Assembly (NCBI GenBank): GCA_937924805.1
Contig: CALDTZ010000006.1
Location: forward strand, 1-64,000
DNA from: an uncultured Saprospiraceae bacterium
GTDB taxonomy: Bacteria > Bacteroidota > Bacteroidia > Chitinophagales > Saprospiraceae
Direction: 5' to 3'
DNA length: 64,000 bases
Positions 18,967 through 28,900 of the stretch are shown in pieces. The notes under the pieces were generated by a model that was given only the letters and a program-made list of their open reading frames with translations, was not told the DNA's origin and did no database searches. The position numbers were made by a program, and so were the translations under genes. Position 1 is the first letter of the stretch. Every line of letters begins with the position of its first letter.

Positions 18967-18974
18967 CAAATGTA
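18967..18974 (-). promoter_or_regulatory. Possible -7 element for the leucine-rich-repeat gene
   Basis: Minus-strand bases read TACATTTG, fitting TAnnTTTG, about 75 bases upstream of the proposed start and just after the terminator of the preceding gene. Confidence 0.4.
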
Positions 18975-18982
18975 AAAAAGAG

Positions 18983-19019
18983 CAAAAAAAAGAGCTTATC
19001 AACGAATTGATAAGCTCTT
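18983..19019 (-). terminator. Terminator of the small membrane protein gene at 19044
   Basis: Perfect 13-bp stem AAGAGCTTATCAA / TTGATAAGCTCTT (18990-19019) with a 4-base loop. On the minus strand it is followed by a long T-run (the A-run at 18984-18990), so it stops transcription from the gene at 19044. Confidence 0.92.
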
Positions 19020-19043
19020 GTAAATCTATTTTAAAATATCTAA

Positions 19044-19460
19044 TTATAGATCGCTAAATGTTTTTATCAACCATACAACAAAAGCGACACTTCCTAATAG
19101 TGACATTAGACTTCCCAGTAACCAAATTAGACCAGATAATGGAATCCCACTAAATGCAAAGATATAGGCAAGAATAAACATTAATACTGCAATCGCCCAA
19201 GCCAAAATAGCATACCATAGGTATTTTTGTACTGGATCTTTTAAATCAAATGCGCTTGGTGTTACAGCCGATATTACTTTTGTTTTAAAAGCCTTAACTT
19301 TTGCTTTTCGAGCTTCTTTTCGAGCTTGTTTTTTAATTTCCTTAGGGGTCAATGTTGTTATTCCATCACCGCCATTAACCGTAGTTACGGCAAATGCTTG
19401 CTGAGAAAAAGAGAACAGCATTGCCACCATTAAAGAAAAAGAGAATACATAAAATTTCAT
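19044..19460 (-). CDS. Small membrane protein of unknown function
   Basis: A 138-residue protein. Signal peptide MKFYVFSFSLMVAMLFSFSQQAFA, a short linker, then a strongly basic stretch (KEIKKQARKEARKAKVKAFKTK, about 41-62), and two hydrophobic membrane segments (about 82-107 and 109-133). This layout recurs in short Bacteroidota proteins of unknown function. It is transcribed alone and has its own terminator. No function can be given. Confidence 0.7.
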   Translation of the reverse strand: MKFYVFSFSLMVAMLFSFSQQAFAVTTVNGGDGITTLTPKEIKKQARKEARKAKVKAFKTKVISAVTPSAFDLKDPVQKYLWYAILAWAIAVLMFILAYIFAFSGIPLSGLIWLLGSLMSLLGSVAFVVWLIKTFSDL

Positions 19461-19558
19461 ATTGATGTTGTTTTGATTAGTTATGGTGATAAATATAAGA
19501 AGAACTACTAAAAAAGTACCTGATTTAATAATATTCTCCTTAAGGCATCAATCTGAGG

Positions 19559-19566
19559 TAAATTTG
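19559..19566 (+). promoter_or_regulatory. Probable -7 element for the barrel gene at 19625
   Basis: TAAATTTG fits TAnnTTTG and lies 58 bases before the ATG at 19625. Motif-only call. Confidence 0.45.
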
Positions 19567-19624
19567 TATCTAGTAAACTGTAAATGTTCGCATTGGATCA
19601 AAACAAATTAATTATCTTTCAATC

Positions 19625-20266
19625 ATGTTTAGAAATGTTGTAGTTGTCGGATTTGTGTTTTTCGTAAGTATTTCTTCGATTTTTGGTCAATTTGTTTTCG
19701 GACCTAAAACGGCACTTACCTTGTCGTTTGCAAAAGCGGAAACCTTATTATTTGACGATCCTTTCGATTATCTATTATATGAAGTATTTTTTATCGATGA
19801 AGATGTTTCACCTAGTTTTGGATTGTTTGGAAGATTAATGGATGACAACTTATATCTTCAGACAGAAGTGAATTACTTTACTACTTCTTCAAACTTTAAG
19901 TACATTAATTGGGAAGAAAGTACAACACCTCAATTTAATGAAACGAAGACGACGCATTTTTTATCATTGCCCGTAACTGCTGGTATATATATTCAAAATT
20001 TCAAATTTGGCGTAGGACCTATCTTTTCTTTTATCTTGTATGAAAATGAGATTTTTAAAGAATTCAAATATTTCAAAGAAAGAAGAAAGTATCTAGAATC
20101 TGGTTTTACGTTTAATGCTGGCGTTTCATTTTATAGATTAGATGTAGACTTCAGATATGAATTCCACTTCAATAGAGTCGCAGATTACTTTGTCTTCCAA
20201 GAATTTCAATCTGGGTTTGGCCAAAGCCCAGGATATTTAAGTGTAATCCTGGGCTACCAATTTTAA
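19625..20266 (+). CDS. Outer-membrane beta-barrel protein (PorT-like)
   Basis: A 213-residue exported protein. Signal peptide to about residue 21 (SISSIFGQ), then FVFGPKTALTLSFA and amphipathic strands ending SPGYLSVILGYQF, an outer-membrane barrel C terminus. It resembles the barrel protein at 4508 in size and layout but not closely in sequence. It converges on the large metalloprotease gene with one base between the two stops, so transcripts should overlap. Function unknown. Confidence 0.72.
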   Translation: MFRNVVVVGFVFFVSISSIFGQFVFGPKTALTLSFAKAETLLFDDPFDYLLYEVFFIDEDVSPSFGLFGRLMDDNLYLQTEVNYFTTSSNFKYINWEESTTPQFNETKTTHFLSLPVTAGIYIQNFKFGVGPIFSFILYENEIFKEFKYFKERRKYLESGFTFNAGVSFYRLDVDFRYEFHFNRVADYFVFQEFQSGFGQSPGYLSVILGYQF

Positions 20267-20267
20267 T

Positions 20268-23200
20268 TTATTGCTTTATTATCGTGTATTGATTCAGCTT
20301 GTTTTTGTCATTGATCAAAACAACATGATATATACCTGCACTATAATTTCTAAAATCAATCTGCGTATTCATGGATCCTTGATTTAAAGAATATGTGTTT
20401 TCAAATATTTTTTGTCCTGCCATATTTACAATAGCAATCTTTGCATTTGTACCAAGCATATTTGCTATATCAATATTAATTTCTTTATCCGTTGGGTTTG
20501 GAGATATTAAAATATCTAAACTAAATGCTTCAATTGTCGAAGATGGTTCTACTGAAGCTTGTGCAGTTACTTCACAACCATTTGCATCAACAACCAAGAT
20601 CGAATAATCACCTGGCAATAATTCAGCAAAAATATTTTCTTCTTGAAAAGTCATTCCATTATCAACACTGTATTGATATGGACCTGTGCCACCAGAAGCT
20701 GTAATTTCTATAACATCATCTGTAACTTCGACTACAATTCCTACAGGGTTTATAGGGCCTACAATTTCAATATTTGACAAAGTCAATATTCCAGAAAAAG
20801 CATCTTGAATTACAACTTCATATATGCCTGTAGCCAAATTTTCAAACGTAGATGTTGTTCCAAAGTCACCACCATTCAAACTAAACATATAAGGTCCAAC
20901 TCCACCGATCGGGTCAAGAATGCTGATGTTACCTGTTTCATCATCAAAACATAAAATATCTACAGTTGTATATTCTGCCGTTATAGAAATGCTCACATTC
21001 ACTTCTTCAGAGATTTGACATCCATTTTGATCCATAACCGTTATTGTGTATGACGACTGATCTATGACTGAAAAAACAGGACTAGATTGGAAATTTACGC
21101 CATCAATACTATAGGTCAAATTACCTGTTCCCCCTGAAGCGGATACCGTTATCGTATATTCTTCTACCATCGTTGAAATCGTCAAAATTGGTGGATTCAT
21201 AATCGGCAATCCCTCTATGGAGTGAATAACACCCCCATTGTCTCTGATATAACCTGTATAATTACCAGGTCCTAAACCATCAAAACTAGGGCTTGATTGA
21301 AAGTTGAAACCATCTATGCTATATTCATAAGGACCAAATCCACCACTACCAGAAAATATAAGTATTCCGTCATTATCACCATTACATGTAATGTCTCCGA
21401 TATCGGCGGCCAAAAACAAATCACTGATTTCTACATTTAATGAAAAGGTTGTTTTACAACCATTTTCATCCATTACAGAAACTGTATAATTTCCATTTGT
21501 AATGTTTTCGAACGTGTTATTTGATTGAAAATTCGTACCATCAATGCTATACGTTAACGATCCCGTTCCTCCCATTCCAGTAGCAACAATAGTATATTGG
21601 TCTTGAATAGCACTTATATTTAAGGCCACTGGGTTTTGAACGATGATATCATCCACAAGATAAACATCGTCATTATCATCCTTGATATAACCAATATAAA
21701 TACCTGATCCAATATTATTAAATAGACTAGATGACTGATAGGTTGTGCCATCTAAGCTATATGAATAAGGAGGAATTCCTCCTTGGCCAGAAAGTTCTAT
21801 TACTCCATTTAAATCTCCTACACAAAGTACATTTGTAATTTCAACATCTCCAGACAACAACTCTATTTGAATGCTAGTCATTTCACTAGTTATACATCCA
21901 TTTGCATCACGCACAAATACCGTATAATCACCGCTTTCTTGACCTAAGAATGTATTACTTGATTGATAAACATTACCATCTAAGCTATATTCTAAATCAC
22001 CTGTTCCACCACTTGCATCTGCAATAATATCGTAATTATCCAACGATAACGACAATGTCAACATTGCTGGATTGAAAATGAAGATTGATGGACTCATAGA
22101 CGTTTGACCATCTCCATCCATTACCGTAACGATGTATTCACCTGCAGATAAACCTTCAAAAATAGGATCATTTTGAAAATCACTCCCGTTAATGCTATAA
22201 GTAAAATTGGTTGAACCACTGCCTACTGCTTCAATAATCCCATTTGAATCACCAAAACAATCAAGCTCTTGTGTTACTGAACCTGTAACGGTCAATTGTT
22301 CGACTTCAATTTCAATAAAAAATATTTGGTTGCTTGCCCAAGCACCGGTGCTTGTAACTACATCAAACATAAATTGATCTGCAGTCGCAGTCGGATCCAA
22401 TGAACTATAACCAATACCATTACTATTAATGTTTTCTTGTGTAAACTGATCACCGATAGATAAAACATTTACACCCATTTCTAAATTTCCAAATTGAGGA
22501 ACAGACATCAATGTATATATGGTCTCAGCAGTATTAGGATCATTCGCATTCAATAATGCTGGTGTTATATTTTTCTTAGTATTAACGGGCAAGTTTAAAA
22601 CCTCTTTGGTTAATGTAATGTTGTTATCAACCCCATCATTTTTACAAAAATCAATATCCCAATAAAGTAATTCACCACCATCCTCTGCGAAAGCATCTGA
22701 AACCGACAGAACCCAATCTCCTTGGCTAAAAAGACCAGCTATATCAGCCAATGGGGATAAAGGTTGAAAGGTTCCTTCAAGGGCATAATCTCCTTCTAAA
22801 CACATGTTTTCTAGATCCTCTGAAGTCATAAGTGCATCATCACTAAAACTAATCTTTATATTATCACCATCACAACCATATTGACTGGCTGGTACTCCGA
22901 CTTGGCTCATTAAATCTACAATATCTCCATTCGGATTAGTCAGACTTAGACTTATATCTCCTACCCAAGAATGATCAATTTCTGCAGAGACTTTAATAGA
23001 TGCAACACCAAACATTTCGTCTTGTGTTATTGTAGATTCGATTGTGCTTGCGACATCTTCAGAAATAAAAACATCTGTATCATTACTTAATAGATCACAT
23101 GATTCAACACTTGTTTGAAAACTAAATAGATTCGTATTAGCACCTTCTGCACAAGCATTCAACGCTTTAACTCTCCAATAATAAACGGTTCCATTGGTCA

Positions 23201-25583
23201 ATTTATTTGTGAGTGTTATACTATTCGTTTGTACAATATTGTTGACGATGGTTGTACTAAAACTTGGATTTTCTGAAAGCTGGAATATATAACTATTTGC
23301 ACTTGTTACATTCGTCCATTCAAAGGAAGGAAATAAACTAAGTCCTACACTTTGATTAGCTGGCAACTGTAAATTAGGAAGATCCAGATTAGATGCTGAA
23401 ATATCAAAAGCTAAATCTAGTTGATATAAGGTTGTCCCACTTTCTGCAAAAACGGTAAATGGATAATTACCAACAGCTAGACCTCCTAGGTTTGATATTG
23501 TCAATATAATTGTTCCTGTTTCAGAAATTGAAGTCGGATTAAAACTACCGTTAGCTCCTGCTGGCAATCCTTCAACCATTAAATCTACTTGGTCTGTAAA
23601 ATTACCAAACGCCTCAAAGTTTAATTCGTATACAACATCTTCACCTTCACAAGAGAATTGATCCTCTTGCGCTGCTAACAATGAAAATGGTGAACTTATC
23701 GTAAAGTCTTGATCTGAGATGTCTAAAAATACATTGTCCGAACAGACAACCATCATTCTGCATTCTTCACTATTTACAGATGGAGCATTTACGATAGCTT
23801 CACCCGAATTTGGAACATCCGTTGCGACTATTTCTGGATAGGTTCTTCCCCCATCAATAGACATTAGAATATCTACATTGGCACAACTTACAGGTGATTC
23901 CGTGGTATTTCCTACTTCCCAAGTGACAGTCATTGACTCATTAATACCAAATTGCTCTCCACCATTTGGATATTGAACCGTAAAAGGACCAAAGTCTTCG
24001 TTAAAACGAATCAACACATTTTCTTCTGCGGTACACCCAGAAATCATGTGATTATCTCTAACCGTTACTCTAAAATTCATATCTCTATTGAAAAAGGGTA
24101 ACACCTCCCAAATAGGCGTTTCCTTTGCTATAATAGCTTCTATATTCGGAAAATATCGAATCGGGCTTAGTACTGGACTATTTGACCGAAAAGCCGGACC
24201 TTGTGTATTTGTAGGTGTAGGTGGCATGGTTGCCACTTGAGGATCCATTTGCTCCCAGCAATAAGTCAATACATCTTCACTATCATCATCAGAAGCTGAA
24301 GCTTCTAATCTAAAAGCAGTATTTACAGGAACGGTATACATCGTCTTTTCGACAGATACCGTAGGTGGGTTATTCCCAATATCTTCACGTACTGCACAGC
24401 TATTTCCTTGACCTTGTGTAATATAATTTGCTACTTCTTGTATACTTATTGCATGAAAATGATCATCACTATTCGACTGGACATTTGGTGAACAAATACC
24501 AGCATAACCCATGATCGTTGAAGCACTTCCAGGTTCCATAGCCGTACTACCATTTCTATTACAAGAATTATTTTGAGTATGGTTACCACCAAACTGATGT
24601 CCCATTTCATGACATACATAATCAATATAAAAAGGATCGTTTATTGGACTACCCAATCCCGTCACACCATACGCTTTACGATTTCCACATGGCACACCTA
24701 ATCCAGCGATTCCCCCGCCACCAGTACTATATACATGACCAATATCATAGTTGTTTGATCCAATGACATTATCTACTGTTGCTTGATTTTGACTCAACAT
24801 AGCTCCACCGTCATTGTTGGTATACGGATCACTATTTGCTGTTAAATAAATCAATTCATCATTATCTGCAATCAATTGCATTGTTATTCCAAAGTCCTTT
24901 TCGTAAACACCATTAATTCTAACCATAGAAACAACCATTGCATTAAGTGCATCTGCAACGGTCCCACCGTGAAATTGAGCATATTCCCCTGTACAAGCAA
25001 GAGCAAGCCTGTAGGTTCTAAGCATGCAATCACCTGCTTGACTTCTGCTCAATGAAGCCTTGTCTTTTGTATTAACTATTGGTTCACTTGATGTTTCGAC
25101 ACCACAACTAAATGTTTCATTGGGATGTCTAAATGAGGATGTACTTTTTGTGATGTAACTATATTTCCCATTCGGTTTTGGGTCAATGAAAATGGTTTGA
25201 TTTCCTGATTCATAAATTGATCCATAAAATTGGTCTTTATTTGTCGAAAACCGGATCACTTTTCCAGGTGTTTCCATTGATTGACCAATAAACGTTTGAA
25301 TAAATGGAAATTTTGCTTCTAAATCTGGATGCATTACAAACGTCCTCTTAATCTTGAAGGTTTCTTGTCGATCTATGTCTGTATAGATATTGGCATTTAC
25401 CGTATTGCCGATCTCACTATTTAACACATTTAATGTCTTAATAAGCGTTTGGGTATTTATTTGAATCTCAAATGGCTCGAAATTGTTTTGAAAGTCATTC
25501 AACTCAGCGCCGCTTCGCTGAGAGACACCTTGCATATTCAGTAAAATCAAGAGAAAACTTGACAACAATAATCTTAAAGACAT
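20268..25583 (-). CDS. Large secreted metzincin metalloprotease with P-domain, eight SprB repeats and T9SS domain
   Basis: A 1771-residue secreted zinc protease. Signal peptide at 1-21, a propeptide region to about 175, then a reprolysin-like catalytic domain with HEMGHQFGGNH near 325-335 (three zinc-binding His and the general-base Glu) and a Met-turn TIMGYAG some 20 residues on. Further domains are a fibronectin type III-like module (about 740-825) and a proprotein-convertase P-domain (about 850-970, SWVGDISLSLTNPNGD). Eight SprB repeats of the type YSIDGxxFQSxxxF lie between about 1125 and 1690. The last 75 residues are a T9SS sorting domain. Probably degrades extracellular protein. Gene convergent with the barrel gene at 19625. 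Confidence 0.9.
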   Translation of the reverse strand: MSLRLLLSSFLLILLNMQGVSQRSGAELNDFQNNFEPFEIQINTQTLIKTLNVLNSEIGNTVNANIYTDIDRQETFKIKRTFVMHPDLEAKFPFIQTFIGQSMETPGKVIRFSTNKDQFYGSIYESGNQTIFIDPKPNGKYSYITKSTSSFRHPNETFSCGVETSSEPIVNTKDKASLSRSQAGDCMLRTYRLALACTGEYAQFHGGTVADALNAMVVSMVRINGVYEKDFGITMQLIADNDELIYLTANSDPYTNNDGGAMLSQNQATVDNVIGSNNYDIGHVYSTGGGGIAGLGVPCGNRKAYGVTGLGSPINDPFYIDYVCHEMGHQFGGNHTQNNSCNRNGSTAMEPGSASTIMGYAGICSPNVQSNSDDHFHAISIQEVANYITQGQGNSCAVREDIGNNPPTVSVEKTMYTVPVNTAFRLEASASDDDSEDVLTYCWEQMDPQVATMPPTPTNTQGPAFRSNSPVLSPIRYFPNIEAIIAKETPIWEVLPFFNRDMNFRVTVRDNHMISGCTAEENVLIRFNEDFGPFTVQYPNGGEQFGINESMTVTWEVGNTTESPVSCANVDILMSIDGGRTYPEIVATDVPNSGEAIVNAPSVNSEECRMMVVCSDNVFLDISDQDFTISSPFSLLAAQEDQFSCEGEDVVYELNFEAFGNFTDQVDLMVEGLPAGANGSFNPTSISETGTIILTISNLGGLAVGNYPFTVFAESGTTLYQLDLAFDISASNLDLPNLQLPANQSVGLSLFPSFEWTNVTSANSYIFQLSENPSFSTTIVNNIVQTNSITLTNKLTNGTVYYWRVKALNACAEGANTNLFSFQTSVESCDLLSNDTDVFISEDVASTIESTITQDEMFGVASIKVSAEIDHSWVGDISLSLTNPNGDIVDLMSQVGVPASQYGCDGDNIKISFSDDALMTSEDLENMCLEGDYALEGTFQPLSPLADIAGLFSQGDWVLSVSDAFAEDGGELLYWDIDFCKNDGVDNNITLTKEVLNLPVNTKKNITPALLNANDPNTAETIYTLMSVPQFGNLEMGVNVLSIGDQFTQENINSNGIGYSSLDPTATADQFMFDVVTSTGAWASNQIFFIEIEVEQLTVTGSVTQELDCFGDSNGIIEAVGSGSTNFTYSINGSDFQNDPIFEGLSAGEYIVTVMDGDGQTSMSPSIFIFNPAMLTLSLSLDNYDIIADASGGTGDLEYSLDGNVYQSSNTFLGQESGDYTVFVRDANGCITSEMTSIQIELLSGDVEITNVLCVGDLNGVIELSGQGGIPPYSYSLDGTTYQSSSLFNNIGSGIYIGYIKDDNDDVYLVDDIIVQNPVALNISAIQDQYTIVATGMGGTGSLTYSIDGTNFQSNNTFENITNGNYTVSVMDENGCKTTFSLNVEISDLFLAADIGDITCNGDNDGILIFSGSGGFGPYEYSIDGFNFQSSPSFDGLGPGNYTGYIRDNGGVIHSIEGLPIMNPPILTISTMVEEYTITVSASGGTGNLTYSIDGVNFQSSPVFSVIDQSSYTITVMDQNGCQISEEVNVSISITAEYTTVDILCFDDETGNISILDPIGGVGPYMFSLNGGDFGTTSTFENLATGIYEVVIQDAFSGILTLSNIEIVGPINPVGIVVEVTDDVIEITASGGTGPYQYSVDNGMTFQEENIFAELLPGDYSILVVDANGCEVTAQASVEPSSTIEAFSLDILISPNPTDKEINIDIANMLGTNAKIAIVNMAGQKIFENTYSLNQGSMNTQIDFRNYSAGIYHVVLINDKNKLNQYTIIKQ

Positions 25584-25935
25584 AATTATGTTTTTGATCT
25601 GGAATTAATAGATGTTAAATTTACAGAAACCATCAGCCAATTCATATTTCAATTTCAACTATTTTACATTTTGTCTTTAACAATTAGTTGTCACCTTTTA
25701 TTCGTTCATATTCCAAATTTAATGTGACGGATCCACACCATTGGTTTAAACAAAAAAAACAAACATTTTTGCTGAAAAACCAGTCAACGATAGATGTCTA
25801 ACCATAGATTTTGTCTTCTTTTAGTATTTTAATAAAAAAATGTATCTTAGTTTTTAAGAAGCTGAATCATCAATAAAAGGTAATAATTAATGCCTTATTA
25901 CACTGATCAATTACTCAAATTCCAATTTACTGAAA
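25584..25935. other. Divergent intergenic region between two large protease genes
   Basis: 352 bases with no gene. On the minus strand TAAATTTG at 25714-25721 fits the -7 consensus for the metzincin gene. On the plus strand TATCTTAG near 25843 is a one-mismatch version for the subtilase gene. No strong hairpin was seen. Confidence 0.4.
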
Positions 25936-28900
25936 ATGAAAAAATTCATTTTAACAATAAACCTATTGGTATTCATTTCCTTGCTTTCTGCGCAAGAAGA
26001 ATCAAAATTTAGCTACGATTTTTCAAAAAATGAAATTCAAAAATTAAGCTCCGACCTCAAATCCAATTTATCAACATATTTCTATTTTAACCATACCAAT
26101 GATTCTTTCGAAAAAAAGAGTGAATGGATAAAGTCTAGTACTTGTCAAATTTCTATAAAAAACGATACAATTTTCGAAATTAATGTTCTTCTGAAAACAA
26201 CGACCAATTTTGAAATTGACAATCATTCCGTTATTAATTGGCAAAATTCTTACCATTTTTCTTTAGGTAAATACATCTACTATTCTGTAAATATTCCAAT
26301 CACATATTTTCAAATTTTAACAAATGATCCTAGCGTTCAAAAAATAGAAACGAACAAAAAAATGGTTCGATCGGATACTGAATCAGCTCCACTAATAAAT
26401 GCTGACAAAGTATGGTTTGGGGATATGAATGGAATGGATGAACTAATCTCAGGCGAAGGAGTATATATTGGTATCATTGAATTGGGAACACTAAGAGCGA
26501 CTCATGAGGCTTTTCAGAATGGAGATATGTGCCGAATTGAAAAATTGTGGAATTTTGAAGAAAACAATACAGTAAATGATTTTACCGATTGTTCAAGTTA
26601 TCCGTTTTCAACAGACCCAAATGATTTTACAAATACTGAGCATGCTGCAAATGTTACATCTATTGCAGCTGGTGGCGTTTTTAACAACAACCAAACGGTT
26701 AAAGGAATTGCAAACAAATCTGATATTCTATTTGCAAAAATTGAGAATTCCAACGATATTATTAAAGCCATCTCGGCAATGGTTGACCATGTTGATGGAA
26801 AACCCCTTGTTATTAATATTAGTTTAAGTTCATTTTTTGGATCTCGCGATGGAAATACTAGCCAAGATTCATTAATAAATGAAATTATCAGCCTCAATGA
26901 CAACTTAACGGTATGTGCAAGTGTAGCCAACTGTGCTAAAAAATATGACTTTTTAGGAAATCTAAACACTGGTTTTCCTCATATTCAAAAAAAGTTAAAC
27001 CTTCAATCAAATACTTCTGAAATCATTTTTGAAGTGAAAGCAACAATCGAAAAAACCATTTCGCTGGATTTTTGGTTTGATGGATTAATGACTGTCGAAG
27101 TATCTAAAGGGAATGCATCAAGTGGTATTATGAACCCCGGTGATGCCGAAACATTTGAAGCTAAAAAGTTTTGGGGTGTAAAAAAAGATGTCATATCTGT
27201 TTATCATGATTCGTCCTTTACAAAAATCACAATACAAAAAGATGGCGGATTTAATCAATTTGCCCATGATGATTATAAAATTACGTACCGGCTATTGGGA
27301 AATGAAGAGCAAGACGTAACGATTGACGGGTATCAAAATATTGTAAATACGTTTGGTTCTGGGTTCAAAAATGGAGATTCCTACCAGTCATTCTCTTTCC
27401 CAGCAAGTGCTAAAAATGTACTTAGTGTCGCTTCATTTGATAAAACACCAGCTAATACACTTTCAGACTTTAGTAGTTGGGGTCCTTATCGAAATGAAAA
27501 TTTAGTAAAAGCATCAATTCCAAATATTTCAGCTCCAGGTGGAAATATAATCGGCGCAGGAAATACAAACAATTTTGCTACTGCTACCCAAAGTGGTACA
27601 AGTCAAGCTAGTCCACATGTAGCTGGTGCAATAGCTCTTCTTCTTCAAAATTTTCCCTCTATAGATAACCAACAAATGGCTAGTCTTTTATTAAATACCG
27701 CAAATTCAACCATTCCAGGTTTTGAAAAAGCAAAATGGGGTAAAGGCAAGTTGGATGTTTTGGCAGCTTATAAATACTTAGTAGGATTTCAAAACGATCT
27801 AAATGAAATCGATTCTTCATTTCGACAGACATATACGCAGCATTCCGAAAACAACATAGGTCTACCAATAGGACCTATCCAGGAAAATTTTGATAATTCA
27901 TCACATAATATTCAATCATTAACGAATGGAGCATTGTTTAAAAACACCTTTTCAGAAAAATGCTTTTGGTTATCTAAATCGATTTGGGAAGAATGGATTT
28001 CATTAGGAGGAATTCAATCAGAAGCAGGACTGCCTACATCATCCGTCAATATAATTGATCAAAATATCACTTATGTAAACTTTGAAAATTGCACCATTTT
28101 CTTTGACCAGTCTTCACAAGAAACAAGTGTCACCTGTTGTGAAAACCAAGCGGATTTAACCTTTATTCCTAACGCCGCTACATTAACGATTACAGATGAT
28201 ATCCTGGATATGCAAAATGCAATTATTACTAATAATGGATCTTGTGATGCAGGTGCATTTGATGTTTACTTCGTTATTAGTTCAAATACAATTTATGACA
28301 CCGAAGATGCAGTTTATCATATTGAGTCCCCTTCGAACCTTCAAGTTGGAAGTAATCATTTTATCAATTTTACGAAAAACATTGCTGAGATAACTCAAAA
28401 CTTACCGAATGGAACATACTACGTTATACTGGTTGTAGATGCATTAAATACGATTGCTGAGTCAAATGAAACAAACAATCAAGGATCTTGGAATTCGCCT
28501 ACGATTTCAATACAAGAATCTTATATAGATTGCAGTAATGCGGAAGTTATTTATTGCGGAAGTGAAATTAATAGTACAAATGAAGGAGAATTAAATAATG
28601 TAACGAACTATAATTGTAGCACATGGAGTGAAACTGGACCAGAAAAAATCTTTAGATATAATCATGAACTAGCAGGTGATATCGATATTTCATTATCCAA
28701 CATGTCCAATGATTTAGATGTTTTTCTTCTCAATGGGTGTGATGAATATAAATGCTTAGCTGCAGATGATACTGATCTTTTTTATTCAAATGCTCCAGCA
28801 GGGATATATTACATAGTCGTAGATGGATACCAAGGAAATATAGGTGATTTTACAATTACGATAGACTGCTCAAGCACATCTACATCAAATCTTATTTTCG

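Noticed and set aside
20500..22300. Recurring AT-rich repeats in the metzincin gene
   Set aside because: They encode SprB protein repeats and stay in frame; not a mobile element.
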